Source: Streptomyces sp. NBC_00683 (GTDB lineage Bacteria > Actinomycetota > Actinomycetes > Streptomycetales > Streptomycetaceae). Taken from it: 64,000 nucleotides of DNA. The position numbers and the translations under genes were made by a program. This document shows positions 34,138-43,041 of the stretch, in pieces. The notes beneath the pieces were generated by a model, which worked only from the letters and a program-made list of their open reading frames with translations, was not told the origin of the DNA and searched no databases. The stretch lies in the NCBI RefSeq assembly GCF_036226745.1, contig NZ_CP109013.1, positions 4,030,001 to 4,094,000 on the forward strand, read 5' to 3'. Numbering within the stretch: the stretch's first letter is position 1; every line of letters begins with the position of its first letter.

Positions 34138-37068
34138 CTAAGGGGTGGCCGGACGCTCGAGGATCTCTTCCAGCCGCCGCACGAAGGCGTCCGTGTCCGG
34201 ACCTGTCTCCGGCAGGAGCTTCCGGAGGAGAGCCAGGTCCTCCGCCAACTCCTGGATCAGGTTCCGGGCGGGCGCACGGTCGAGCAGGGCGTCGAACAGC
34301 GCGGCGGCCCCGTCCGGGTCCGGCAGCGCGCAGGTCATGACGAACAGGCACTCGTGCGCCCACGCAGCCTTCGGGCCCTCACCCTCCGCCCCGGCCGCGG
34401 ACACCCGGACAGCGCGCCGGAACTGCTCCGTGGCCGCCTCCTCATCACCGGTCATGCGCAGAGCCACGGCATGCAGACCCAGGTTCCAGCCGTCCTCGGA
34501 GTCGAGGCCGAGGCCCCGGACACAATCGGCGAGCGCCTCGTCATGGCGGCCCATGAGCAGAAGGACCTGGGCGCGGCCGTTGATGATCCATTCGGAGCGC
34601 GGGGCGACATCGAGGGCACGGGTGTAGTCGGCCAGGGCCTTCTCGTGACGTCCCGTCGCCTGGTACGTCTGCGCGCGGCTGCCCAGGGCCCAGGCATAGC
34701 CGGGGTTGATGTCGAGGGCACGCGTGTAGTCGGCCAGTGCCTCGTCGAAACGGGCCGTTTCCCGGTACGTCTCACCGCGGTTGGCGAAGGCCCACGCATA
34801 GTCGGGGTCGAGCTCGATCGCGCGGGTGTACTCGGCGAGCGCCTCCTCGTGACGCCCCATCGCCTGGTACGTCTGCGCGCGGCTGCCCAGGGCCCAGGCA
34901 TAGCCGGGGTTGATGTCGAGGGCACGCGAGAACTCGGCGAGCGCGTCCTCGTACCGCTCCAGCACCTGGTAGGTCAGCCCGCGGCTGCCCAGGGCCCAGG
35001 CGTACCCGGGGTCGAGTTCGACGGCACGCGAGAAGTCGGCCAGAGCCTCGTCGAAACGCTCCATGCGCCGGTACGTCTCCCCGCGGCTGGCGACGGCCCA
35101 CTCATACCCGGGGTCGAGCTCGATCGCACGGGTGTAGTCGGCCAGAGCCTCCTCGTGCCGCCCCATGGCCAAGTACGTCTGGCCGCGGCTCGCGACGGCC
35201 CACTCGTAGTCGGGTTCGAGCTCGATCGCACGGGTGCAGTCGGCCAGGGCCTCCTCGTACCGGCCCATGAGCCGGTACGTCTCACCGCGCGCCGCGTAGT
35301 TGCGCGCGGTGTCCGGCGCGAGGCCCAGGGCCGCTGCGCAGTCCGCCAGCGCGCTCTCGTGGTCACCCACCGCCCGATGCTCGCGGGAGCGGACACGGTA
35401 CGCCAGACTCCGTCCGTCCGGGTCCAGTTCGGACGCGGCCAGCAGCAGCGTCAGCACGGCGAGGCCTGCCGCGTCCTGCTCCCCCGCGGCTTCCAGGCGC
35501 TGCCCCCAGGAGGTGAGGGCGGCGGCCCCGGTGTCGTCCCCGGCCTGGCCGAGGATCTGGGCCCAGCGGCGCAGCGTCGCCAGGTCGAGATCGACGGCGT
35601 GGACCGCCTGGTGGAGGGCGTCCGGCAGCGCGGTACGCGGGTTCGCGCACAGCCGGTGGTACGTCTCGTTGAGCCGGTGCTCGCGCCAGGCGGCGTCCTC
35701 CCAGTGCCCGTCGGTCCCGGTACCGAGATCGGCCTCCGCCGCCAGCCGCCACTGCTCGAACATGTCGGCGAGGCGCGTGTGCGCCTGCTGCCACCGGGAG
35801 GGGGACCGGGTGCGCTGCAGGCGCAGCATCGCGGCCCGCACGACGTCGTGGTAGCGGCACCGGCCCGCCTGCGAGGAGACGAAGGCCAGGCCGCGGAGCC
35901 ACGGGTAACCCTCGGCAGCGGCTTCCGGAACGGCGGAACGGTAGATGTCCTCGTTCAACTGCAAGGGCAGCGCGCAGGCCAGCGCCGCCTCACGGCGCTC
36001 CGCGTCCGGCTCCCACCGCAGGAACCTCTCGACCGCCGTCTCGGACGGATCACCGATGCTGTCGCCCGTGCCCGGATCGCTCCGGGCCAGCATGTCGACC
36101 AGCAGCGGAAGCCGCCCGGACAGGCGCAGGACCAGCTCGACGCTGGGCTCGTCGGCGACGCCGTGCGCGGCGAGGAGCGTACGGGCCTCCTCCTCGGTGA
36201 ACACCTCCAGGCGCACCTCGGTGACCTGCCCCAGCCAGTCGCCCCAGACCCGGGCGTCCAGGCGCAGCTGCCCGGACAGCACGACCTGCACATTGACCGG
36301 CAGGCCCCCGTACTCCTCGCCGAAGACGATGCTCCGCAGCCAGGCGTCGAGCACCGGTCCGGTCCGCTCGTACACGTCGAAGAACAGCACCACCCGCTCG
36401 CACCGCTCGGAGACGTCCGCCAGGTCCTCCAGGAAGACCGGGGCGAGACTCGCCACCGGATTCATCACCAGCTGCACATCGTCGTGGCTGCGCAGCCGCA
36501 TGTTCAGCATCGTCCGCATCCGGTCGGCGCCCAGCGCCACCTGCTGCGGATCGACCGCACCGACGAACGCCCCGACACCGGGCAGCATCCCGAGCCCGAC
36601 CAGACCCACCTGCGCGGCCACCGTGCTCGACGGCGAGGCGGCAGGTACGGACTCCGCCGCACCCGGCTCACCCGGGGCGGCCTGCGGAGCGGGAGCCGCG
36701 TTCTCGGCCTGGTGCCGGCGCTGACGGTAGATCGCCAACTGCTTGTCGAACCGCTTCAGCGGGTGCCCCTGCTGACCGAGCCGGGCACTGACCGTCTCCA
36801 TCGCCTCGAGCGCGTCGTGCACATCGTCGTCGACGAACGCCGTGACCACCGAGGCCTGCTCGCGCGCCGCGGCCTCCCACTGCCGTACGAGGGTCGACTT
36901 GCCCACGCCGCCGTTGCCGCGCACATGGAACAGGAACGGGAAGTCCACCTCTTCCGGATCGCGGGCGAAGGTCTCCCGGAAGACCGCCAGCTCACCGCGG
37001 CGCCCCACGAACCCCGCACGCCCGTGCCGCCGATTGACTTCCTGCCGTGACGGCCGACGCCCAGCCAC
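34138..37068 (-). CDS. STAND-type ATPase with C-terminal TPR array
   Basis: A 976-residue protein. P-loop at residues 51-59 (GNGGVGKST), a Walker-B-like VVLFFDVYE near 226, and an LSGRLPLLVDMLARS segment typical of STAND/NB-ARC-like NTPases. A winged-helix-like region follows near 375-420 (YHDVVRAAMLRLQ), and about nine 34-residue TPRs occupy roughly 570-880 (for example GRYEEALADCTRAIELEPDY). No N-terminal effector domain is present. STAND proteins act as ligand-triggered oligomeric switches, including some defence proteins. The gene is monocistronic. An immune versus regulatory role cannot be decided. Confidence 0.88.
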   Translation of the reverse strand: MAGRRPSRQEVNRRHGRAGFVGRRGELAVFRETFARDPEEVDFPFLFHVRGNGGVGKSTLVRQWEAAAREQASVVTAFVDDDVHDALEAMETVSARLGQQGHPLKRFDKQLAIYRQRRHQAENAAPAPQAAPGEPGAAESVPAASPSSTVAAQVGLVGLGMLPGVGAFVGAVDPQQVALGADRMRTMLNMRLRSHDDVQLVMNPVASLAPVFLEDLADVSERCERVVLFFDVYERTGPVLDAWLRSIVFGEEYGGLPVNVQVVLSGQLRLDARVWGDWLGQVTEVRLEVFTEEEARTLLAAHGVADEPSVELVLRLSGRLPLLVDMLARSDPGTGDSIGDPSETAVERFLRWEPDAERREAALACALPLQLNEDIYRSAVPEAAAEGYPWLRGLAFVSSQAGRCRYHDVVRAAMLRLQRTRSPSRWQQAHTRLADMFEQWRLAAEADLGTGTDGHWEDAAWREHRLNETYHRLCANPRTALPDALHQAVHAVDLDLATLRRWAQILGQAGDDTGAAALTSWGQRLEAAGEQDAAGLAVLTLLLAASELDPDGRSLAYRVRSREHRAVGDHESALADCAAALGLAPDTARNYAARGETYRLMGRYEEALADCTRAIELEPDYEWAVASRGQTYLAMGRHEEALADYTRAIELDPGYEWAVASRGETYRRMERFDEALADFSRAVELDPGYAWALGSRGLTYQVLERYEDALAEFSRALDINPGYAWALGSRAQTYQAMGRHEEALAEYTRAIELDPDYAWAFANRGETYRETARFDEALADYTRALDINPGYAWALGSRAQTYQATGRHEKALADYTRALDVAPRSEWIINGRAQVLLLMGRHDEALADCVRGLGLDSEDGWNLGLHAVALRMTGDEEAATEQFRRAVRVSAAGAEGEGPKAAWAHECLFVMTCALPDPDGAAALFDALLDRAPARNLIQELAEDLALLRKLLPETGPDTDAFVRRLEEILERPATP
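34656..34928. repeat. 69-bp exact direct repeats within the TPR region
   Basis: 34656-34724 and 34860-34928 are identical over 69 bp and lie exactly 204 bp apart, which is two TPR units of 102 bp. Other units in the array are more diverged. This points to recent duplication or gene conversion. Confidence 0.9.
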
Positions 37069-37138
37069 ACCGCATCACCCCCGAATGGTGAACATGATGC
37101 CCCGTCAACACGCCCGCAGGAACACCGGACAACGATGA

Positions 37139-37184
37139 ACGGCCGCAGAGGGACACCCCGTGCGGGGCACCTCTCTGCGGCCGT
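37139..37184 (-). terminator. Terminator after the PAP2 gene
   Basis: A 12-bp perfect outer stem (ACGGCCGCAGAG with complement) and an inner CCCCG/CGGGG stem, 30 nt beyond the PAP2 stop and ahead of the STAND gene. Confidence 0.75.
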
Positions 37185-37215
37185 CGAACACCACACCGCA
37201 CTGCGCGGTCCCGCT

Positions 37216-37950
37216 CTACGCGGCGAGGTCCTTCTCGTCGGGCGAGGCACCACGCCCCGAGCCGGGACGCGGCTCGGGAATCCCGCGCGACTCACCCAGG
37301 TCGTCGGCCGAGGAGGCCACCGGCCGGCGCGAGCGGACGAGCCACCCGACCGACCCGGAACGCGACACGGCCGTCACCAGCGGAGTCAGCAGCATCATCG
37401 CCAGCGGGGAGAGCAGCAGAGCCACCGACGTACCGAGAGCGAAGCCGCCGATCACATCGGTCGGGTAGTGCACGCCCATGTAGACACGGCAGAAGCCCTC
37501 CAGGAGCGCCAGCGCGATCGCTGCCAGGCCGAACTTCCGGTTGGCCACGAAGAGCCCCACCGCGATCGCCATCGCCATCGTCGCGTGGTCGCTCACGAAG
37601 GAGAAGTCGGTCTTGCCCGCCACCAGGACATCAAGTCCCTCGTGGTCGTAGAACGGACGCCGCCGCTCCACGAAACCCCGGATGGGGATGTTCACGAGCA
37701 GGGCGATGCCGGCCGCGAGGGGTGCCCACACGAGCCCGGCGACCGCCGTCACCGAATCGTCGGCGGTCCCGCGTCGGCGCACGCTCCACCAGCACCACAG
37801 GACCACCAGGACCATGCCGAGCATGATCCCGTATTCACCGACGAACTCCATGACCCGGTCGAACCAGGCAGGAGCGGCCTTCGCCAGCCCGTTGATGTCG
37901 TAGAGCAGGCTGACGTCGGGGTTCGACCCATCGAGTGCGAGTCCAGCCAT
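37216..37950 (-). CDS. PAP2-family phosphatase
   Basis: A 244-residue membrane phosphatase with five to six segments. The three PAP2 motifs are present: FVERRRPF (K/RxxxxxxRP type), FVSDHA (SGH variant as SDH), and CRVYMGVHYPTDVIGG (SRxxxxxHxxxD type). It resembles BcrC-type undecaprenyl pyrophosphate phosphatases, which recycle the lipid carrier of wall synthesis, but lipid phosphatase specificity is uncertain. Start ATG 37950 (MAGLALDGSNP). The C-terminal 45 residues are a charged cytoplasmic tail. Confidence 0.88.
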   Translation of the reverse strand: MAGLALDGSNPDVSLLYDINGLAKAAPAWFDRVMEFVGEYGIMLGMVLVVLWCWWSVRRRGTADDSVTAVAGLVWAPLAAGIALLVNIPIRGFVERRRPFYDHEGLDVLVAGKTDFSFVSDHATMAMAIAVGLFVANRKFGLAAIALALLEGFCRVYMGVHYPTDVIGGFALGTSVALLLSPLAMMLLTPLVTAVSRSGSVGWLVRSRRPVASSADDLGESRGIPEPRPGSGRGASPDEKDLAA

Positions 37951-38034
37951 CTGCTGCGGCCCCTTGCCTTGTCTGCTGCTGCGACGCACAGCGCTGTGCG
38001 TCGCCTTTGGTCGGACCCCCGTGGTCGGTGCGAT

Positions 38035-38238
38035 TCAGTACTGCGTGACGCCGTCGGCGCCATGCCGCGTGACTGTCCTGGCCAGTGCCGCATGGTCAGT
38101 GCGCATGCTGTCCCAGTCCAGGGAACGGCCTGTTCGCTGCGTACGTTCCACTCTCCACCGAATGATCACCATGACGTTATCGAAGAGTGACTCATCGTCG
38201 CTGCTCAGGGCCCAGGCTTCACGGAGAGTTCCGGCCAC
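38035..38238 (-). CDS. Possible small protein downstream of the NlpC/P60 gene
   Basis: A 67-residue ORF from GTG 38238 (VAGTLREAWALSSDDESLFD and on to VTQY). Balanced composition and Trp/Asp content suggest a real protein, but third positions are less G/C-rich than neighbours and no strong ribosome site is visible. A longer frame to 38313 would overlap the preceding gene. Function unknown. Confidence 0.35.
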   Translation of the reverse strand: MAGTLREAWALSSDDESLFDNVMVIIRWRVERTQRTGRSLDWDSMRTDHAALARTVTRHGADGVTQY

Positions 38239-38251
38239 GGTCCACGGTCCG

Positions 38252-39256
38252 TCAGCCCTGCGGGAGGGCGGTCGGAAGAGCCGCGGCTCCATCCTCTGTG
38301 ACTCTTGTCGCACCGAAGTAGTCAGGGGTGTCGATCTTGTCGAACCGGATCACGGCTCCGGTGAACGGCGCGTTGATCATGTACCCGCCTCCGACGTAGA
38401 GCCCCACGTGCCGGATGGCCCGCGAGTTGTTCAGGTCGTCCGAGAAGAACACCAGGTCACCGGGGAGCAACTCGTCCCGCGAGGGGTGCGGACCGGCGTT
38501 GTACTGATCATTCGCCACACGCGGCAGCTCGATGTCGACGGTCCGGTACGCGGCCTGCGTCAGCCCCGAACAGTCGAACCGGCCACCCTGATCCGCCGTT
38601 CCGTTGCCGCCCCAGAGGTAGGGCGTACCGAGCTTCTTCTGCGCGAAGTAGATCGCCCCGGCCGCCTGCTGCGACGGCGCGACCCGGCCGACGGGCCTGG
38701 CGAAACTCTTCTCCAGCGACCGGATGATTTTGACGTAATTCTGCGTCTCGGAGATCGCGGGAACCCCGCCGGACCGGATCACCCGGTAGGCCCCGGCGTT
38801 GTAGGCGGCGAGCATGTTGTCGGTCGGATCGCCCGGCACCTTCTTGACGTACCCGGCGAGTTCGCAGTCGTACGAAGCGGCGGACGGAATCGCATCCGCC
38901 GGATCCCATACGTCCCGGTCCCCGTCGTTGTCCCCGTCGACACCGTGCGCGGCCCAGGTGCCGGGGATGAACTGCGCGATGCCCTGCGCCGCGGCATGGC
39001 TCTGGGCACGGGGGTTCCAGCCGCTCTCCTGGTACAGCTGGGCGGCCAGCAGGGCGGGGTTGATGGCCGGGCAGAGGTTGCCCCACTTCTCCACGAGCGG
39101 CTGATACCGCGCGGGAACGGCCCCCTTGGCCAGCCCTACGGCACCGCTCGCCCCCGAGATACCGGCGGCGGCGGAGTACGTACCCACGACGAGCAGAGCG
39201 ATGAAGCACAGGCCCAGCCCGATGCCGCCGCCGAGGAACACCCAGTATTTCCGCAC
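38252..39256 (-). CDS. Lytic transglycosylase plus NlpC/P60 endopeptidase (VirB1-like)
   Basis: About 334 residues from GTG 39256, which has a GGGGGA site; a longer frame to 39289 has none. Membrane anchor at about 5-28, SLT domain with catalytic Glu in LYQESGWNP and the QGIAQFIPGTW and LAAYNAGAY motifs, then an NlpC/P60 domain with catalytic Cys in RFDCSGLTQAAY and His in IRHVGLYVG. It cuts both glycan and peptide in peptidoglycan. This two-enzyme layout is that of CwlT and other VirB1-like hydrolases of Gram-positive conjugation systems. From memory it corresponds to SCO4132. Confidence 0.92.
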   Translation of the reverse strand: MRKYWVFLGGGIGLGLCFIALLVVGTYSAAAGISGASGAVGLAKGAVPARYQPLVEKWGNLCPAINPALLAAQLYQESGWNPRAQSHAAAQGIAQFIPGTWAAHGVDGDNDGDRDVWDPADAIPSAASYDCELAGYVKKVPGDPTDNMLAAYNAGAYRVIRSGGVPAISETQNYVKIIRSLEKSFARPVGRVAPSQQAAGAIYFAQKKLGTPYLWGGNGTADQGGRFDCSGLTQAAYRTVDIELPRVANDQYNAGPHPSRDELLPGDLVFFSDDLNNSRAIRHVGLYVGGGYMINAPFTGAVIRFDKIDTPDYFGATRVTEDGAAALPTALPQG

Positions 39257-39356
39257 CCCACAACCATCCCCCATTCGGGCGGGGTTCACGACGCGATTCG
39301 CTGGTGTGTACGGGTGGATGGGGGCATGAGGGGGCGTCAGGGGCGGTTACGGGGGG

Positions 39357-39914
39357 TCAGGGGGCGCCGGCGGACCAGAAGGGGGAGCGGATGTTGGGGC
39401 GGGGGATGTGCTCCATGCCCTCGTAGGTGGGCGCGGTCGGCTCGGTGGTGGACTCGGCGACGTCTGATTCCTGTACGCAGGGGCTGTCGACCTCGAAGAA
39501 CACTTGCCCTTCGCCTCCGACGATCAGGCTGACCCCGAAGCCGTCCTTCGTCTGCGCGAAGATTGCTGGCACTTCTGGATCATTGTTGATGGACTTGATC
39601 CTGTACCCACTCTTTCGCCAGGAGCGATCCACTACACCTAGGAAACTGCCTCGACGATCCGCGGACACGATGGTCATGACTGCGCGCCTTCGGGTTACGT
39701 CACAGCTGCCAACGCTAGTTGTATCGTGCGTCCACTTAACTTCTGGATCAATTTCCTCCAGGACGCCGTCCAGAATTCCGTCAGCTCGCTCGGCAGCTTC
39801 CTGCATGTCCATATTGACTCTCTCGCTCCCACCAAACGGGTGAGCACCTCTCGCACACCCTGAAATCACTACAAATACAACTAGAGCGGCAACCATTCTA
39901 TTAAATCTGCGCAC
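39357..39914 (-). CDS. Lipoprotein in a low-GC patch
   Basis: A 185-residue predicted lipoprotein with GTG start sharing one base with the upstream TAG. Signal and lipobox are VAALVVFVVISGC. The mature part has two Cys (VGSCDVTRR, DSPCVQES) that could pair. Codon use is unusual for the window: AGA, ATT, GTA, CTA and ACT occur in quick succession near the N-terminus. It follows the DUF1023 hydrolase and could be its partner or immunity protein, which is inference only. Confidence 0.78.
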   Translation of the reverse strand: MRRFNRMVAALVVFVVISGCARGAHPFGGSERVNMDMQEAAERADGILDGVLEEIDPEVKWTHDTTSVGSCDVTRRRAVMTIVSADRRGSFLGVVDRSWRKSGYRIKSINNDPEVPAIFAQTKDGFGVSLIVGGEGQVFFEVDSPCVQESDVAESTTEPTAPTYEGMEHIPRPNIRSPFWSAGAP

Positions 39915-41704
39915 TATCGATACTCCTCAGCCTTGACTTTTTCGGAACGCCCCGCCGCAATCAGAGCAATACTGTGCGCTGACGCCGAATCTCTGGCCGG
40001 GTCGAAATACTGAGAATGCGCATCGATGGAAAACCCGCCGGCACCCACAACATGCGGCCCGTCATCAACGCGAAAGCGCTTGGCGCCAAACGCCTCGCTT
40101 GCCGGGTCCTTGCCAAACCAGAGATCGTCATCTCCCTGGTCGGCAATGTCTCCCACTACATAGGCGAAGGGCCCGGCCGCTGCACCGACGGCGGCCTGCT
40201 GTTTGGACGGCAGTTTGGTCACGACATCATTCTCTGCCGCGCCGACAAAGACGTGCCCCTTCCCCACCCCAAGATCCTCTGCACGATCAACTCCGACCCC
40301 GGGACTTCCTACCAGAACAATGTCGTCGACTCCCGGGATCCCCCCGTCGTTCTGCGTTGCTGCACCTACGGTTCGCGACCCGTACGAATGCCCAATCGCA
40401 GTGAAGTGGGGATCCCCGCTCTCATTCGTGGCAAGCATCCCACTCATGAATCCATTGAGAGACCTCCCACCTGCCTCCGCGCTCTCCTCACCTGAGACAG
40501 CCAAACTGCGCAAACCGTCTGGCGCCTGCGGTGCGTCGTATCCAAGCCAGACGATTGCCGCACTGGAAGGATCGTGATATCGGGCTCCTTTAGCAGTATC
40601 AAGGGCTCGCTTAAGATCATTCTTCGCGAAATCTTCATCCAAGGATGTATTCAGCCCAGGCACATATGTCGATACGTTCCTAGCTGTATCCGGGTTGCCA
40701 TACGAGACAATCGCCCTCCCGTTGCCCTCATCGCTGATTCCGAGCAAAAACATCGGTGGCTCCCCCGGCTTCGGAGCCGCCTGCAACTGCCGATCGATCT
40801 CCCGCAGCCCCGCCAGCTGCGTCACCGACCTGTCGTCGTCCCTCCCTTCCAGCTTCCCGATCAGCAGCTGCAGGTTGTCCCGGTTCGCCGCGTCCCTCAC
40901 GACCGCCGGGATCCCGTCCAGGTTGCCGATCCGGTCCGGGTACACCGCCAGGTACTCCTCGCGCTGTTCCTGCGTCAGGCCCGCCCACCACGCGTGCCGT
41001 TCGGCCGGGGTCGCGTCCTGCGGGATGCCGTTCCTCAGGTACGACCTCGCCGCGTCCCGGACCGCCGCCGCGTCCCCCGCCGCGTCCTTCCACGTCGAGT
41101 CCGGGACCTTCAGGCCTTCTTCGGCCTTCAGGCGCCGCAGGATCCCCGCGTACCGCCAGTCGACCTCGGCCGCCGCCCGCACCGCCCCCGCCACTCGGTC
41201 CGCGATGTCCTGCGCCTTCGCCGTGTTCGGGTTCGGCGCGACGAGCCCCGACGGCGCCATCAGCCCCGGCAGACCGCCCGACGACGCCGTACCGCCCCGG
41301 AGCGGCTTGCCGTCGATCAGTCCCTCGCCGGCCGCCGGGTATGTCACCGAACCGTCCGGGTGCACCGTGAACTTCAGAGCAGCCGCATCGTCCAGCGCAT
41401 CCGCCAGCACCCGCTGCTGCGCCTTCATCTCGTGGGCCAGGCTGTTCAGCGTCGTACGGAGCAGCCCGCACTCCGTGTACACGTACTGGAAGTTCCGGCT
41501 CAGTTGCCGCAGCCGCGCCACCGCCGAGTCCGCCGCCTCGCCCTGCTGCGTGTCGCGCAGCCCGTTCAGGAGCTGCTTGTCGATCCGGTCGCGGGCCGCG
41601 TCGGCACGGTTGCTCGCGCGGCCCCAACCGTCGGCCGCCCCTTCCAGTTCGGCGCATTTCAGGTCCCGTAACGCCGCCCAGGTCAGTCCCGACGTCTTCT
41701 TCAC
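39914..41704 (-). CDS. DUF1023-type alpha/beta hydrolase with helical N-terminal domain
   Basis: A 596-residue protein from GTG 41704 overlapping the upstream stop (GTGA). Residues 1-170 are helical and resemble WXG100/LXG-like secretion-associated heads (LTWAALRDLKCAELEGAADG, then DALDDAAALKFTVHPDG). The C-terminal half is a DUF1023 hydrolase with nucleophile elbow GHSYGS and preceding VSTYVPGLNTS and VWLGYDAP. No classical signal peptide. Base composition drops sharply within the hydrolase half compared with the first half, suggesting allele exchange. An exported effector or toxin is plausible but unproven. Confidence 0.82.
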   Translation of the reverse strand: MKKTSGLTWAALRDLKCAELEGAADGWGRASNRADAARDRIDKQLLNGLRDTQQGEAADSAVARLRQLSRNFQYVYTECGLLRTTLNSLAHEMKAQQRVLADALDDAAALKFTVHPDGSVTYPAAGEGLIDGKPLRGGTASSGGLPGLMAPSGLVAPNPNTAKAQDIADRVAGAVRAAAEVDWRYAGILRRLKAEEGLKVPDSTWKDAAGDAAAVRDAARSYLRNGIPQDATPAERHAWWAGLTQEQREEYLAVYPDRIGNLDGIPAVVRDAANRDNLQLLIGKLEGRDDDRSVTQLAGLREIDRQLQAAPKPGEPPMFLLGISDEGNGRAIVSYGNPDTARNVSTYVPGLNTSLDEDFAKNDLKRALDTAKGARYHDPSSAAIVWLGYDAPQAPDGLRSLAVSGEESAEAGGRSLNGFMSGMLATNESGDPHFTAIGHSYGSRTVGAATQNDGGIPGVDDIVLVGSPGVGVDRAEDLGVGKGHVFVGAAENDVVTKLPSKQQAAVGAAAGPFAYVVGDIADQGDDDLWFGKDPASEAFGAKRFRVDDGPHVVGAGGFSIDAHSQYFDPARDSASAHSIALIAAGRSEKVKAEEYR

Positions 41705-42081
41705 TGAGCCCCGGCCTTGCCTGACGCCGGTGCGAAGGACGACCTCACGGCCTCGTTCGTCGCGCCCTGGATCCGCGCGACGGCCCGCAGTTTGCCCGCG
41801 AGGCTCGCGCACTCGCCCTGTGCCGCCGTGATCCGCCGCTCCCACGACGTCCGTACGGTGCCGAGTTCGGCCAGCGCCGACAGGTCACCGGCTCCCGCCG
41901 TCAGCCCTTGGTGCGCCAGCGCCAGCTCCGAGGGCACGGGACCCAGGTGCGTACGCAGCGCCTCCGCGCCCCCCGCGGCCCGCAGCCACGGCCCGTCGCT
42001 GTGCCTCAGCTGCTCCCGACCGCCACCACCCGCCGGACCCACCGGATCACTGAGCCCTTGCACCCCGGCCACACCCCTCAC
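41701..42081 (-). CDS. Small helical WXG100-like partner protein
   Basis: A 126-residue protein. Residues 35-126 are predicted helical hairpin-like (VPSELALAHQGLTAGAGDLS, VRTSWERRITAAQGECASLA), a pattern typical of WXG100 or related secretion-partner proteins; the W is in TSWERR rather than a WxG turn. It overlaps the DUF1023 gene start. The GTG start at 42081 has GAGGAG nearby; GTG 42072 and 42063 are alternatives. Confidence 0.65.
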   Translation of the reverse strand: MRGVAGVQGLSDPVGPAGGGGREQLRHSDGPWLRAAGGAEALRTHLGPVPSELALAHQGLTAGAGDLSALAELGTVRTSWERRITAAQGECASLAGKLRAVARIQGATNEAVRSSFAPASGKAGAQ

Positions 42082-42317
42082 CCCGCTCCTCGATCATGGA
42101 GCGGCACTGTGCCAAACCCGGCGTACGCGACACGCCGGGCCAACTCCCCGCCGAAGCCCTCCGCCCCGGGCCCCCAAGGCACCACCGCCCCCGGCATTCA
42201 CCCGAACGCGCGACGAGTCGATCCGGGAGTGCGGTCCGGCCGCGGAACCAAGGTGATCCCCCGCAACGTCCACCACCGCGTCCGCAGGATCCGTGCCGCA
42301 GCGAGAAGGACCGCACC

Positions 42318-42935
42318 GTGACCGCAACCCGCTACCTCTACCTCGCCCGCCACGGCGAGGCTTCGCCGGACGAGTCCGAGCTGACGGCGAACGGGCGGCG
42401 TCAGGCGGCGCTGCTCGGCGAGCGCCTCCGGGGCAGCCCCATTTCCGCGATCCATCACGGCCCGCTCCCCCGCGCCGCGCAGACCGCCCGGCTGATCCGC
42501 GACCAGCTCGAAGACGTCCCCCTGCACGCCTGCGAACCGGCCGGGGACTACCTCCCGTACCTCCCGCAGCGGGACGAGCTCCCGCCCGAGTCGGCGGACC
42601 GGCTCCTCGCGTTCGTGGAGCAGTTCCCCGCCGAGGAGCGTGACCGCGGCCCGGAGCTGGCCCGTGCCGCTGCGGCACGGTTCACCGGGCCCGTCGACGG
42701 TGACGAACCCCGCCATGAACTGGTCGTCACCCACGCGTTCCTGGCCGCCTGGTTCGTACGGGACGCCCTCGACGCCCCCGCCTGGCGCTGGATGGGCCTG
42801 AACCACTCCAACGCGGCGCTGACCGTCATCCGTTACACGCCCGGCCGGCCGGCCGCCGTGGTCATGGTGAACGACATGGGTCACCTTCCCGCCGAGCTCC
42901 GCTGGACCGGCTTCCCGCCGGAGCTCCGCCTCTGA
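42318..42935 (+). CDS. Histidine phosphatase family protein
   Basis: A 205-residue branch-1 histidine phosphatase. The catalytic motif is YLARHGEASPDES, the second His lies in VVTHAFLAAWFVRD, and SPISAIHHGPLPRAAQTA is the expected helix. GTG start with GAGAAGGA. It acts on small phosphorylated metabolites; the substrate is unknown. It is divergent from the WXG-like and DUF1023 genes across 236 nt that hold no other gene I can support. Confidence 0.9.
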   Translation: MTATRYLYLARHGEASPDESELTANGRRQAALLGERLRGSPISAIHHGPLPRAAQTARLIRDQLEDVPLHACEPAGDYLPYLPQRDELPPESADRLLAFVEQFPAEERDRGPELARAAAARFTGPVDGDEPRHELVVTHAFLAAWFVRDALDAPAWRWMGLNHSNAALTVIRYTPGRPAAVVMVNDMGHLPAELRWTGFPPELRL

Positions 42936-43041
42936 GCTCCGTGTTGAGCCGGGCACAGCGGATGGTCGCCCCTCGGCTCCCCCGGACGGATGGATTATCG
43001 AGCGCTGCGCACCCAGTACGGGTTGGCGCACCGCGGACTTC

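Noticed and set aside
34105..37050. 981-codon open frame on the plus strand
   Set aside because: It is a shadow of the STAND-TPR gene. Its apparent repeats simply mirror the TPR codons.
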